Origin: Streptomyces avermitilis MA-4680 = NBRC 14893
Lineage (GTDB): Bacteria > Actinomycetota > Actinomycetes > Streptomycetales > Streptomycetaceae
Length of the DNA: 64,000 bases
Assembly: GCF_000009765.2 (NCBI RefSeq)
Contig: NC_003155.5
Span: 8,184,001-8,248,000, forward strand
Direction: 5' to 3'
Program-made: the position numbers and the translations under genes
Part shown: piece after piece, positions 1 through 7,221 of the stretch
How the letters are laid out: the number at the start of each line of letters is the position of its first letter
Numbering within the stretch: the stretch's first letter is position 1
Notes under the pieces: model-generated
The model's input: only the letters and a program-made list of their open reading frames with translations
The model's database searches: none
Told to the model about the DNA's origin: nothing

Positions 1-676
1 CGACGCGGCCGTCGGCGGCAAGACCGGTATCAACACCGCCGAGGGCAAGAACCTCGTCGGCGCGTTCCACCCGCCCGCGGGCGTCCTGTGCGACCTCGCG
101 GCGCTGGACTCGCTGCCGGTCAACGACTACGTCTCCGGGCTCGCCGAGATCATCAAGGCCGGCTTCATCGCCGACCCGGCGATCCTGGAGCTCATCGAGG
201 CCGACCCGCAAGCGGCCCGCACTCCCGCGGGACCGCACACCGCCGAGCTGATCGAGCGCTCCATCAAGGTCAAGGCCGAGGTCGTCTCCGGCGACCTCAA
301 GGAGTCGGGCCTGCGCGAGATCCTCAACTACGGCCACACCCTCGCGCACGCCATCGAGAAGAACGAGCGCTACAAGTGGCGGCACGGCGCGGCCGTCTCC
401 GTAGGCATGCACTTCGCCGCCGAACTCGGCCGTCTGGCAGGCCGGTTGGACGACGCGACGGCGGACCGGCACCGCACGGTCCTGGAATCGGTCGGGCTGC
501 CGCTGCACTACCGCTACGACCAGTGGCCCAAGCTGCTCGAGACCATGAAGGTCGACAAGAAGTCACGCGGCGACCTGCTCCGCTTCATCGTCCTCGACGG
601 GCTCGCCAAGCCCACCGTCCTCGAGGGCCCGGACCCGGCCGTCCTGCTCGCCGCGTACGGCGAAGTGGGGGAGTAA
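1..676 (+). CDS. aroB: 3-dehydroquinate synthase, C-terminal part
   Basis: This enzyme converts DAHP to 3-dehydroquinate, the second step of the shikimate pathway, in the cytoplasm. The gene enters from the left edge with its first complete codon at base 2, so about 224 codons are visible of a family length near 360. The glycine-rich motif DAAVGGKTGINT lies at the very start, and NYGHTLAHAIE, which holds a metal-binding histidine, is near codon 110. The frame runs intact to TAA. A 166-base gap separates it from the next gene. The missing N-terminus is only a window-edge effect. Confidence 0.96.
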   Translation, partial: DAAVGGKTGINTAEGKNLVGAFHPPAGVLCDLAALDSLPVNDYVSGLAEIIKAGFIADPAILELIEADPQAARTPAGPHTAELIERSIKVKAEVVSGDLKESGLREILNYGHTLAHAIEKNERYKWRHGAAVSVGMHFAAELGRLAGRLDDATADRHRTVLESVGLPLHYRYDQWPKLLETMKVDKKSRGDLLRFIVLDGLAKPTVLEGPDPAVLLAAYGEVGE

Positions 677-782
677 CTCCCGCTCGGGCCCGGCCCGCCC
701 GATGTGCCTCTGCCGACGGGCACTTCGGCCCTTCCCCGGCCGTTCACACAACGGCGGTCGGGGACGGTACCGTTCGGTGGCG

Positions 783-803
783 AGCGGGGGTTCGAGCCCC
801 GCT
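783..803 (+). other. Perfect 7-bp hairpin with a T-loop-like loop
   Basis: AGCGGGG and CCCCGCT enclose the 7-base loop GTTCGAG, 40 bases before the next start codon. It resembles a tRNA T-arm, but the loop register is off by one and no partner acceptor strand is present. It could be a leader hairpin of the following gene or a chance structure. Confidence 0.3.
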
Positions 804-842
804 GCCAGCGTCAATTGCCTGTACGAGACGGAGTGGCACCGG

Positions 843-1733
843 ATGCAGCACGCAGTGGGAGGTCCGCTGCCGCCGCCCCACCACGCGGGGCACCAACCGG
901 CGACCGGTTGGTTGTCGGCCGCACATCACCCGGGCGCGCACCCGGGTCCCGCGCCGGCGCCCCCGCCAGGTCCGGCACCGGCGCCCCCGCCCGGTTTCGC
1001 GGGCGCGCCGGTGCCTCCGGGGCCGCCGCACACGCAGGTCCCGCAGCATCACGCGCCCCCGCAGCACGTCCCCGTGCCGCCCGCGCCGGACACCACGGGC
1101 CATGTGCAGCTACCGCCCGGCGGCCCGGTCCCCATGCCGAGCACCCCGCCCGCCGTGGGTCCGGCCGACGCCACGTCCACCACACTCGCCGTGCTGCTCA
1201 TCGGCCCCGCGGGCGCCGGAAAGACGAGCGTCGCCAAGTACTGGGCGGACCACCGCCGGGTCCCCACCGCGCACATCAGCCTCGACGACGTACGCGAATG
1301 GGTGCGCTCGGGCTTCGCCGACCCGCAGTCCGGGTGGAACGACCATTCGGAGGCGCAGTATCGTCTCGCCCGCCGCACCTGCGGCTTCGCGGCCCGCAAC
1401 TTCCTGGCCAACGGCATCTCGTGCATCCTCGACGACGCGGTGTTCCCGGACCGCCCGGTCGTCGGCCTCGGTGGCTGGAAGCGACATGTCGGTCCGGGGC
1501 TGCTGCCCGTGGTGCTCCTCCCGGGCCTCGAGATAGTCCTGGAGCGCAACGCCGAGCGCTCCGGAAACCGCCGTCTCACCGACGAAGAGGTCGCCCGTAT
1601 CCACGGCCGGATGGCCGGCTGGTACGGATCCGGGCTGCCGATCATCGACAATTCCCAGCTCGACGTACCGGCGACGGCCCGTGTCCTCGACGAGGTGCTG
1701 GCCCGCTCCATCGCGAGCCCGCCGCAGTGGTGA
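843..1733 (+). CDS. P-loop kinase/ATPase with proline-rich N-terminus
   Basis: The product has 296 residues. Residues 1 to about 115 are low-complexity and rich in Pro, His and Gly, with three PPP motifs. A P-loop domain follows, with Walker A GPAGAGKTS at residues 121-129, then LDDVREW and a later ILDDAVFPD that could coordinate magnesium. The fold looks like the AAA_33 group that includes zeta-toxin-like and small-molecule kinases, but I cannot name a substrate. ATG at 843 is chosen because the coding bias starts there; the longer frame from about 702 crosses a hairpin. It lies between aroB and a peptidase gene, upstream of efp, and its own PPP motifs are typical EF-P-dependent sites. Confidence 0.8.
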   Translation: MQHAVGGPLPPPHHAGHQPATGWLSAAHHPGAHPGPAPAPPPGPAPAPPPGFAGAPVPPGPPHTQVPQHHAPPQHVPVPPAPDTTGHVQLPPGGPVPMPSTPPAVGPADATSTTLAVLLIGPAGAGKTSVAKYWADHRRVPTAHISLDDVREWVRSGFADPQSGWNDHSEAQYRLARRTCGFAARNFLANGISCILDDAVFPDRPVVGLGGWKRHVGPGLLPVVLLPGLEIVLERNAERSGNRRLTDEEVARIHGRMAGWYGSGLPIIDNSQLDVPATARVLDEVLARSIASPPQW

Positions 1734-1868
1734 GGCACCGCTGAGCGGGCGTCGGTGACGACGCCCGCAGGCGGCCGGCCCCGGCCGCCGCACCCGGACG
1801 GAGGTCCCCGCCGCCCGTCCGGACCCGTTGGACCGGCGGTATCCGGTCGGCGCTCGTAGGCTCGGGTC

Positions 1869-2975
1869 ATGTCAGAGGTGTACGCGGCCCGCCGGGAGCG
1901 GCTACGGGAACGGTGTACGGCGGGTGGCAGCGCGGCGGCGTTGATCTCCCGTCCCGCCAATGTCCGCTATCTCGCGGGCGCCGCGCCGCAGGGCGCCGTA
2001 CTGCTGCTGGGCAAGGGCGAGGACCTGCTGCTGTGCACGGGTCCGCCCGGCGACCAGCCCGCCCAGGGCCGGCTCGACGAGGCGCTGCGGGTGCAGCTGC
2101 TGGAGCGGCCCGGCGGTGATCCGGCGGTCGCGGCGGCGGACTGCGCCGGTGCGCAGGGCGCCGAGTCGCTGGCGGTCGAGGAGCACCACCTCACCGTCGC
2201 CCGGCACCGGGCCATCAGATCGGTGGCGCCCCGGCTGCGCCTTGCCGATGTCGGGGGCGCGGTCGAGCAGCTGCGCGTGGTGAAGGACGAGGAGGAGATC
2301 TCCTTCCTGCGGATCGGCGCGGAGATCGCCGACCAGGCCCTCGGTGAACTGCTCGAATCGATCCTCGTCGGCCGCACCGAGCGCCATCTCGCTCTCGAAC
2401 TGGAACGCCGGCTCGTGGACCACGGGGCCGACGGGCCCGCCTTCCCGACCTCCGTCGCCACCGGCCCGAACTCCGGCCGGCGCGGTCACCGGCCCACCGA
2501 CCGGCGGGTGGAGGAGGGCGACTTCCTCTCCGTCTGCCTCGGCGCGACGTACCACGGCTACCGCTGTGAGATCGGCCGGACCTTCGTCATCGGCACCTCG
2601 CCCGCCGAATGGCAGATCGAGCTGTACGACCTGGTCTTCGCCGCCCAGCGGGCCGGACGTGAGGCGCTGGCACCCGGCGCCGCCTACCGTGATGTGGACC
2701 GCGCGGCCCGCCAGGCGCTGGAGTCCACGGGCCATGCGGAAGGCCTTCCGCCGCTGACCGGACACGGTGTGGGGCTCGAAATCGACGAGGACCCGCAGCT
2801 GGCCCCCGCGGCCATGGGTAAACTGGACGCTTGCGTGCCGGTCACCGTCGAACCGGGGGTCCACCTCCCGGGCCGGGGCGGTGTCAGGATCGATGACACG
2901 CTCGTCGTACGCCCCGAGGCGGACGGCGGACCCGAGCTACTCACCATCACGACCAAGGAACTGCTCGCGCTCTAG
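1869..2975 (+). CDS. Xaa-Pro aminopeptidase-like (M24) protein with altered metal ligands
   Basis: The 368-residue product has a creatinase-type N-domain (about 1-130) and an M24 pita-bread domain (about 135-360). Enzymes of this family remove N-terminal residues before proline using two metals bound by Asp, Asp, His, Glu and Glu. Here the aligned positions read Cys223 (in LSVCLGA), Glu234 (in CEIGRTF), His299 (in TGHGVGLEI), Glu328 (in TVEPGVH) and Asp342 (in VRIDDT), so three of the five differ from the usual set. The spacing is preserved, so this is substitution rather than misalignment. It may use a different metal site or be non-catalytic. It sits 59 bases upstream of efp, a common neighbour. 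Confidence 0.85.
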   Translation: MSEVYAARRERLRERCTAGGSAAALISRPANVRYLAGAAPQGAVLLLGKGEDLLLCTGPPGDQPAQGRLDEALRVQLLERPGGDPAVAAADCAGAQGAESLAVEEHHLTVARHRAIRSVAPRLRLADVGGAVEQLRVVKDEEEISFLRIGAEIADQALGELLESILVGRTERHLALELERRLVDHGADGPAFPTSVATGPNSGRRGHRPTDRRVEEGDFLSVCLGATYHGYRCEIGRTFVIGTSPAEWQIELYDLVFAAQRAGREALAPGAAYRDVDRAARQALESTGHAEGLPPLTGHGVGLEIDEDPQLAPAAMGKLDACVPVTVEPGVHLPGRGGVRIDDTLVVRPEADGGPELLTITTKELLAL

Positions 2976-3034
2976 CCCTCGAGCTACGCGCGTGTCCCGG
3001 GGTCGTCCACGTCAGTCCAGGAGATTCCGCAACC

Positions 3035-3601
3035 GTGGCTTCCACGAACGACCTCAAGAACGGCCTGGTGCTCAAGCTCGACGGAGGCCAGCTCTGGTCC
3101 GTCGTCGAGTTCCAGCACGTCAAGCCCGGCAAGGGCCCGGCCTTCGTGCGCACCAAGCTGAAGAACGTGCTCTCCGGCAAGGTCGTCGACAAGACGTTCA
3201 ACGCCGGCGTCAAGGTCGAGACGGCCACGATCGACAAGCGCGACATGCAGTTCTCGTACATGGACGGCGAGTACTTCGTCTTCATGGACATGGACACGTA
3301 CGACCAGCTGATGGTCGACCGCAAGTCCGTCGGCGACGCCGCCAACTTCCTGATCGAGGGCTTCACGGCCACCGTCGCGCAGCACGAGGGCGAGGTGCTC
3401 TTCGTCGAGCTGCCGGCCGCCGTCGAGCTCGTCATCCAGGAGACCGAGCCGGGCGTCCAGGGCGACCGCTCCACCGGCGGCACCAAGCCCGCCACGCTGG
3501 AGACCGGTCACCAGATCCAGGTCCCGCTCTTCATCACCACCGGTGAGAAGATCAAGGTCGACACCCGCACGAGCGACTACCTCGGCCGGGTGAACAGCTA
3601 A
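3035..3601 (+). CDS. efp: Translation elongation factor P
   Basis: EF-P binds the ribosome between the P and E sites and relieves stalling at consecutive prolines. The 188-residue product has the normal length and three-domain layout. The tip of domain I reads PGKGPAFVR with Lys33 at the apex. The proline after KG is typical of actinobacterial EF-P, which works without lysine modification in Corynebacterium; no epmA or epmB is visible here. Translation starts at GTG. The nusB start lies two bases after its stop codon, which suggests translational coupling. Confidence 0.98.
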   Translation: MASTNDLKNGLVLKLDGGQLWSVVEFQHVKPGKGPAFVRTKLKNVLSGKVVDKTFNAGVKVETATIDKRDMQFSYMDGEYFVFMDMDTYDQLMVDRKSVGDAANFLIEGFTATVAQHEGEVLFVELPAAVELVIQETEPGVQGDRSTGGTKPATLETGHQIQVPLFITTGEKIKVDTRTSDYLGRVNS

Positions 3602-3603
3602 CC

Positions 3604-4038
3604 GTGGCTGCCCGCAACACGGCCCGCAAGCGCGCCTTCCAGATCCTCTTCGAGGGCGACCAGCGCGGCGTGGACGTCCTGACGGTCCTGGCGGACTGGA
3701 TCCGGCACTCCCGGACCGACACCAGGCAGCCGCCGGTGAGCGAGTACACGATGCAGCTGGTCGAGGGTTACGCCAAAAAGGTGAACCGGATCGACGAGCT
3801 CATCTCGCAGTACGCCGTCGGCTGGACGCTCGACCGCATGCCGGTCGTCGACCGCAACATTCTGCGTCTCGGCACCTACGAGCTGCTCTGGGTCGACGAG
3901 ACGCCGGACGCCGTGGTGCTCGACGAGGCGGTCCAGCTCGCCAAGGAGTTCTCCACGGACGACTCCCCGGCCTTCGTGAACGGCCTGCTGGGCCGTCTGA
4001 AGGAGCTGAAGCCGTCGCTTCGCCGCGAGGAGGCGTAG
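3604..4038 (+). CDS. nusB: Transcription antitermination factor NusB
   Basis: NusB binds boxA RNA with NusE (S10) during rRNA antitermination. The 144-residue all-helical product starts with ARNTARKRAFQILFEGDQ and contains the family motifs RMPVVDRNILRLGTYELL and AFVNGLLGRL. GTG at 3604 is two bases from the efp stop. It is the last gene of the aroB-efp-nusB direction and is followed by a strong hairpin terminator, so the operon ends here. The related NusB-like fold recurs at the N-terminus of RsmB at 25360. Confidence 0.97.
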   Translation: MAARNTARKRAFQILFEGDQRGVDVLTVLADWIRHSRTDTRQPPVSEYTMQLVEGYAKKVNRIDELISQYAVGWTLDRMPVVDRNILRLGTYELLWVDETPDAVVLDEAVQLAKEFSTDDSPAFVNGLLGRLKELKPSLRREEA

Positions 4039-4106
4039 CGCATCACCGCGCAGGACGGCAGGACCGGGTCGGACCCGGGAACGGTCGCCGTCCGTTCAAG
4101 CCGCAC

Positions 4107-4140
4107 GGAGGGGCCCGCAGCAGACGCTGCGGGCCCCTCC
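4107..4140 (+). terminator. Terminator after nusB
   Basis: A perfect 14-bp stem, GGAGGGGCCCGCAG and its complement, encloses the 6-base loop CAGACG 68 bases after the nusB stop. There is no clear U-tract, as is usual for Streptomyces terminators. Confidence 0.7.
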
Positions 4141-4217
4141 GGCGGTTACGGCGCCGCCGACGGGCCTTGGCGGCCTGTCGTTGGCGTGCCGTGCCGCTGT
4201 CGCGGGAGGAGCCGTGC

Positions 4218-4238
4218 ATGACGCGCTGCAGGGCGTAG
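4218..4238 (+). CDS. Possible 6-codon leader ORF (MTRCRA)
   Basis: GGGAGGAG lies 7 bases before an ATG that opens a six-codon frame, Met-Thr-Arg-Cys-Arg-Ala, ending in TAGATG, so its stop abuts the start of the next short frame. The good ribosome-binding site and abutting stop and start suggest a translated leader coupled to the frame at 4239. No promoter or terminator/antiterminator pair is evident, so attenuation is only a guess. Confidence 0.25.
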   Translation: MTRCRA

Positions 4239-4439
4239 ATGCCCACCGAGCACGACCTGCGCGAGTTCCTGGACGCGATCCTGGACGGGCCCTCACTGCC
4301 GCTGCTGCTGCCGGTGAGGGCCTGCTCCTGCGGGCTGCGGCTGGCCCCCCCGGGGGACTTGAGGGGCGTCGTTTTGGCCTTTCCGAGCTCCGGGACTTGT
4401 AGGGGCGCAGTGCGCTGCCGAGAGCCCGGGGAGCTATGA
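4239..4439 (+). CDS. Possible small ORF, function unknown
   Basis: The 66-codon frame begins MPTEHDLREFLDAILDGPS and has almost only G or C at third positions for its first 30 codons. The bias then fades, and the tail runs into repeat-like sequence. It follows directly on a six-codon leader frame with a good ribosome-binding site. I do not recognise the product. It may be a real short protein, the intact start of a decayed gene, or chance. Confidence 0.28.
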   Translation: MPTEHDLREFLDAILDGPSLPLLLPVRACSCGLRLAPPGDLRGVVLAFPSSGTCRGAVRCREPGEL

Positions 4440-4473
4440 GCGGGCCGACGGCTGCCACGGGTTTCCGGAGGCC

Positions 4474-4700
4474 GGGAGTGAGCCGTCGGCCGTTGTCGGG
4501 ACCCTGGGGGCGGGAGTGGTCCCCTCGGCCGTTCCGGGTCCCGGGGGCCGGGGGATCCCTTCGGCCGCTTCAGTCTCCGGGGGCGGGAGTAGGCCCCCTC
4601 GGCCGCATCGGGTCCCCGGCGGCATGAGAGTGACCCCTCGACCGCTACGGGCCCCCGGCGGCGAGAGTGGCCCCTCGGCAGGCCACAGGTGCCCGCGGCT
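4474..4700. repeat. Degenerate tandem repeat between nusB and bldD
   Basis: About six imperfect units begin near 4474, 4512, 4550, 4585, 4626 and 4663, so the period varies from 35 to 41 bases. Each unit has a GGGAGTG-like start, a CCCCTCGGCCG-like middle and a GGGTCCCCGG-like end. No single reading frame fits the varying period, so it looks non-coding. It fills most of the 769-base spacer at 4039-4807. Confidence 0.6.
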
Positions 4701-4738
4701 CGGAGAGCGCGCCGTACGCCCCGCAGCCGTACGAAAAA

Positions 4739-4783
4739 CCGCCGGGGTGGCCGGAAACCTCTCGGTTCCGGCCACCCCGGCGG
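4739..4783 (-). terminator. Intrinsic terminator of bldD
   Basis: An 18-bp perfect stem (4739-4756 with 4766-4783) has a 9-base loop. On the minus strand it is followed by TTTTT, so this is a canonical terminator 25 bases after the bldD stop. Confidence 0.85.
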
Positions 4784-4807
4784 CACGTTTCTGCAGCGTC
4801 CTGCCCG

Positions 4808-5308
4808 TCAGCCCTCTTCGTGGGAGACGGCGCGGCGCGCGTCCGCGTCCAGGACGCCCCAGCTGATCAGCTGCTCGGTGAGGACCGAGGGCGACTGGTC
4901 GTAAATGACGGCGAGTGTGCGCAGGTCGTCCTGGCGGATCGACAGCACCTTGCCGTTGTAGTCGCCGCGCTGGGACTGGATCGTCGCGGCGTACCGCTGG
5001 AGGGGGCCCGCCTTCTCGGCCGGGACGTGGGCCAGGCGCTCCAAGTCCAGGACCAGCTTCGGCGGCGGCTCGGCGGCCCCGCCCGGTGTGGTGCCCGGCA
5101 GCAGCTCCTGCACCGGAACCCCGTAGAAATCCGCCAGCTCGGCAAGACGCTGTACGGTGACGGCGCGGTCGCCGCGCTCGTACGAACCGACCACGACCGC
5201 CTTCCAGCGTCCCTGGGACTTCTCCTCGACACCGTGGAGGGAAAGGCCCTGCTGGGTGCGGATCGCCCGGAGCTTGGCCCCGAGCTGTTTGGCGTATTCG
5301 CTGGACAT
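4808..5308 (-). CDS. bldD: Developmental master repressor BldD
   Basis: BldD represses sporulation genes during vegetative growth when dimerised by tetrameric cyclic di-GMP. The 166-residue product has an Xre-type helix-turn-helix N-domain (about 7-72) and a C-domain with the c-di-GMP signature Arg114-Gly-Asp116, eight residues, then Arg125-Gln-Asp-Asp128. ATG at 5308 is chosen because the product then begins MSSEYAKQLGAKLRAI, as in characterised BldD, and GGGGAG precedes it. Eight extra upstream codons are open but unlikely to be used. It is monocistronic, divergent from the pyr operon, and has a BldD box about 63 bases upstream, consistent with known autorepression. Confidence 0.98.
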   Translation of the reverse strand: MSSEYAKQLGAKLRAIRTQQGLSLHGVEEKSQGRWKAVVVGSYERGDRAVTVQRLAELADFYGVPVQELLPGTTPGGAAEPPPKLVLDLERLAHVPAEKAGPLQRYAATIQSQRGDYNGKVLSIRQDDLRTLAVIYDQSPSVLTEQLISWGVLDADARRAVSHEEG

Positions 5309-5354
5309 ATAGCTCCCCGGACGCTGGAACATGTGCGGCTCCGCCGCGTGGCTG

Positions 5355-5384
5355 GTAACTCACTGTGAGGTTACGCAGCGTTAC
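5355..5384 (-). promoter_or_regulatory. BldD autoregulatory site
   Basis: TTACGCAGCGTTA at 5371-5383 matches the published BldD consensus TnACnC(A/T)GnGTnA at every fixed position. Just beside it, TCACTGTGAGGTTA (5360-5373) lies in an imperfect palindrome that starts with GTAAC and ends with GTTAC, possibly a second weaker site. The location fits autorepression of bldD, and the site also faces the divergent pyr operon. Confidence 0.85.
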
Positions 5385-5538
5385 TCTTCCCCGTCAAGCC
5401 GAATGGTCCGGACCGACCCCTCCGTGGTAGACGACGTGCAGTGACGCCATTGGAGTGACCCGCGGCGCCAGGGGGGTGATCAGGCCCCTTGCGGGGGCTG
5501 GTAGCGTTGGTGGCGCAATTCCGACGTCCTTTAATGAT

Positions 5539-5563
5539 CCGTCCCGTGAGGCGGAGAAGGAGG
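5539..5563 (+). promoter_or_regulatory. PyrR-binding RNA hairpin overlapping the pyrR ribosome-binding site
   Basis: GTCCCGTGAGGC at 5541-5552 fits the core RUCCNGNGAGGY of the PyrR binding loop. CCGTC (5539-5543) pairs with GGCGG (5550-5554), giving the diagnostic CNGNGA hexaloop CCGTGA. The Shine-Dalgarno GGAGAAGGAGG starts at the 3' edge of the stem, so bound PyrR would block pyrR translation, as shown for Mycobacterium smegmatis. No terminator/antiterminator pair is seen. Confidence 0.75.
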
Positions 5564-5573
5564 TCCGTTTCAT

Positions 5574-6152
5574 ATGGACACCCAGCAGTACGAGTCCGAT
5601 GCGCGGCCCGTTCTCGAAGGCTCCGACATCGCGCGGGTACTGACCCGCATCGCCCACGAGATCGTCGAGCGCGCCAAGGGCGCCGACGACGTGGTGCTCC
5701 TCGGCATTCCGACCCGAGGCGTCTTCCTCGCCCAGCGGCTCGCCGCCAAGCTCGAGGAGATCACCGACCGCAAAGTGCCGGTCGGCTCGCTCGACATCAC
5801 CATGTACCGCGACGACCTGCGCATGCATCCGCCGCGTGCGCTGGCCCGCACGGACATCCCCGGTGACGGCATCGACGGCCGCCTGGTCGTCCTCGTCGAC
5901 GACGTCCTCTTCTCCGGCCGCACCATCCGCGCCGCCCTCGACGCGCTGAACGACATCGGCCGCCCGCGCGCCGTACAGCTCGCGGTCCTCGTCGACCGCG
6001 GTCACCGCGAACTGCCCATCCGCGCCGACTACGTCGGCAAGAACCTCCCCACGTCGTTGCGGGAGACGGTCAAGGTCCTGCTCGCCGAGGAGGACGGTCG
6101 CGACACCGTGCTGCTCGGTGCGAAGCGGACCTCCTCGGGCGCGCAGCAGTAG
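5574..6152 (+). CDS. pyrR: Pyrimidine operon regulator PyrR / uracil phosphoribosyltransferase
   Basis: PyrR senses UMP/UTP against PRPP and binds pyr mRNA; it usually has weak uracil phosphoribosyltransferase activity. The 192-residue product has the PRPP-binding motif VVLVDDVLFSGRT at 105-117 and DITMYRDDL near 74-82. ATG at 5574 follows the strong site GGAGAAGGAGG. It opens the pyr operon; pyrB starts 86 bases later. The RNA hairpin directly upstream implies that it regulates its own translation and possibly the operon. Confidence 0.97.
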   Translation: MDTQQYESDARPVLEGSDIARVLTRIAHEIVERAKGADDVVLLGIPTRGVFLAQRLAAKLEEITDRKVPVGSLDITMYRDDLRMHPPRALARTDIPGDGIDGRLVVLVDDVLFSGRTIRAALDALNDIGRPRAVQLAVLVDRGHRELPIRADYVGKNLPTSLRETVKVLLAEEDGRDTVLLGAKRTSSGAQQ

Positions 6153-6238
6153 CACTCGGCCGTACGCCCCTGAGTGCGCCCCTGCGCGCACGCATGCCCG
6201 AATCCTCCCGAACTGAACTGCCTTACGGAGCCTGACAG

Positions 6239-7216
6239 ATGCAGCGTCATCTCATCTCGGCCGCCGACCTCACCCGCGACGACGCCGTCCATCTCCTCGA
6301 CACCGCCGAGGAGATGGCCCGGGTGGCGGACCGGCCGATCAAGAAACTGCCGACCCTGCGCGGCCGCACCGTCGTCAACCTCTTCTTCGAGGACTCCACC
6401 CGCACCCGGATCTCCTTCGAGGCCGCCGAGAAGCGCCTCTCCGCGGACGTCATCAACTTCACCGCCAAGGGATCCAGCGTCTCCAAGGGCGAGTCGCTCA
6501 AGGACACCGCCCAGACCCTGGAGGCGATGGGCGTCGACGCCGTCGTCATCCGGCACGGCGCTTCCGGAGCCCCGTACCGGCTCGCCACCTCCGGCTGGAT
6601 CGACGCGGTCGTCATCAACGCCGGCGACGGCACCCATCAGCACCCCACGCAGGCCCTGCTCGACGCCTTCACCATGCGCCGCCGGCTCGTCGGCCGGGAC
6701 GCCGGGCTCGGCCGGGACCTGGCCGGCAAGCGCATCACGCTCGTCGGTGACATCCTGCACAGCCGCGTCGCCCGCTCGAACGTGGACCTGCTGCACACCC
6801 TCGGCGCCGAGGTCACCCTGGTCGCCCCGCCCACCCTGCTGCCGGTCGGCATCGAGTCCTGGCCCTGCGAGGTCGCGTACGACCTCGACAGCACGCTGCC
6901 CAAGTCCGACGCGGTGATGATGCTCCGCGTCCAGCGCGAGCGGATGAACGCCGCGTTCTTCCCGACCGAGCGCGAGTACTCCCGGCGCTACGGCCTCAAC
7001 GGCGACCGCATGGCGAAGATGCCCGAGCACGCCATCGTGATGCACCCCGGTCCCATGGTCCGCGGCATGGAGATCACCGCCGAGGTCGCCGACTCCGACC
7101 GCTGCACCGCGATCGAACAGGTCACCAACGGCGTCTCGATCCGGATGGCCGTTCTGTATCTGCTCCTTGGCGGCAACGAACCCGCCGTCAGCCACACCCG
7201 TATCGAGGAGAAGTAA
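6239..7216 (+). CDS. pyrB: Aspartate carbamoyltransferase catalytic chain
   Basis: It joins carbamoyl phosphate and aspartate to form carbamoyl aspartate, the committed step of UMP synthesis. The 325-residue product has the carbamoyl-phosphate motif FFEDSTRTR and the HPTQALLD motif, and the C-terminal aspartate domain contains MHPGPMVRG. No pyrI-type regulatory chain is nearby. The stop is 5 bases before the pyrC start, which fits tight coupling with dihydroorotase, the partner known to bind it in some bacteria. Confidence 0.98.
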   Translation: MQRHLISAADLTRDDAVHLLDTAEEMARVADRPIKKLPTLRGRTVVNLFFEDSTRTRISFEAAEKRLSADVINFTAKGSSVSKGESLKDTAQTLEAMGVDAVVIRHGASGAPYRLATSGWIDAVVINAGDGTHQHPTQALLDAFTMRRRLVGRDAGLGRDLAGKRITLVGDILHSRVARSNVDLLHTLGAEVTLVAPPTLLPVGIESWPCEVAYDLDSTLPKSDAVMMLRVQRERMNAAFFPTEREYSRRYGLNGDRMAKMPEHAIVMHPGPMVRGMEITAEVADSDRCTAIEQVTNGVSIRMAVLYLLLGGNEPAVSHTRIEEK

Positions 7217-7221
7217 GACAG

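Noticed and set aside
783..803. tRNA T-arm at the start of the P-loop gene leader
   Set aside because: The 7-base loop starts one base out of register (GTTCGAG instead of TTCGAGC), and no matching acceptor strand or D-arm is found, so I keep it only as a hairpin.
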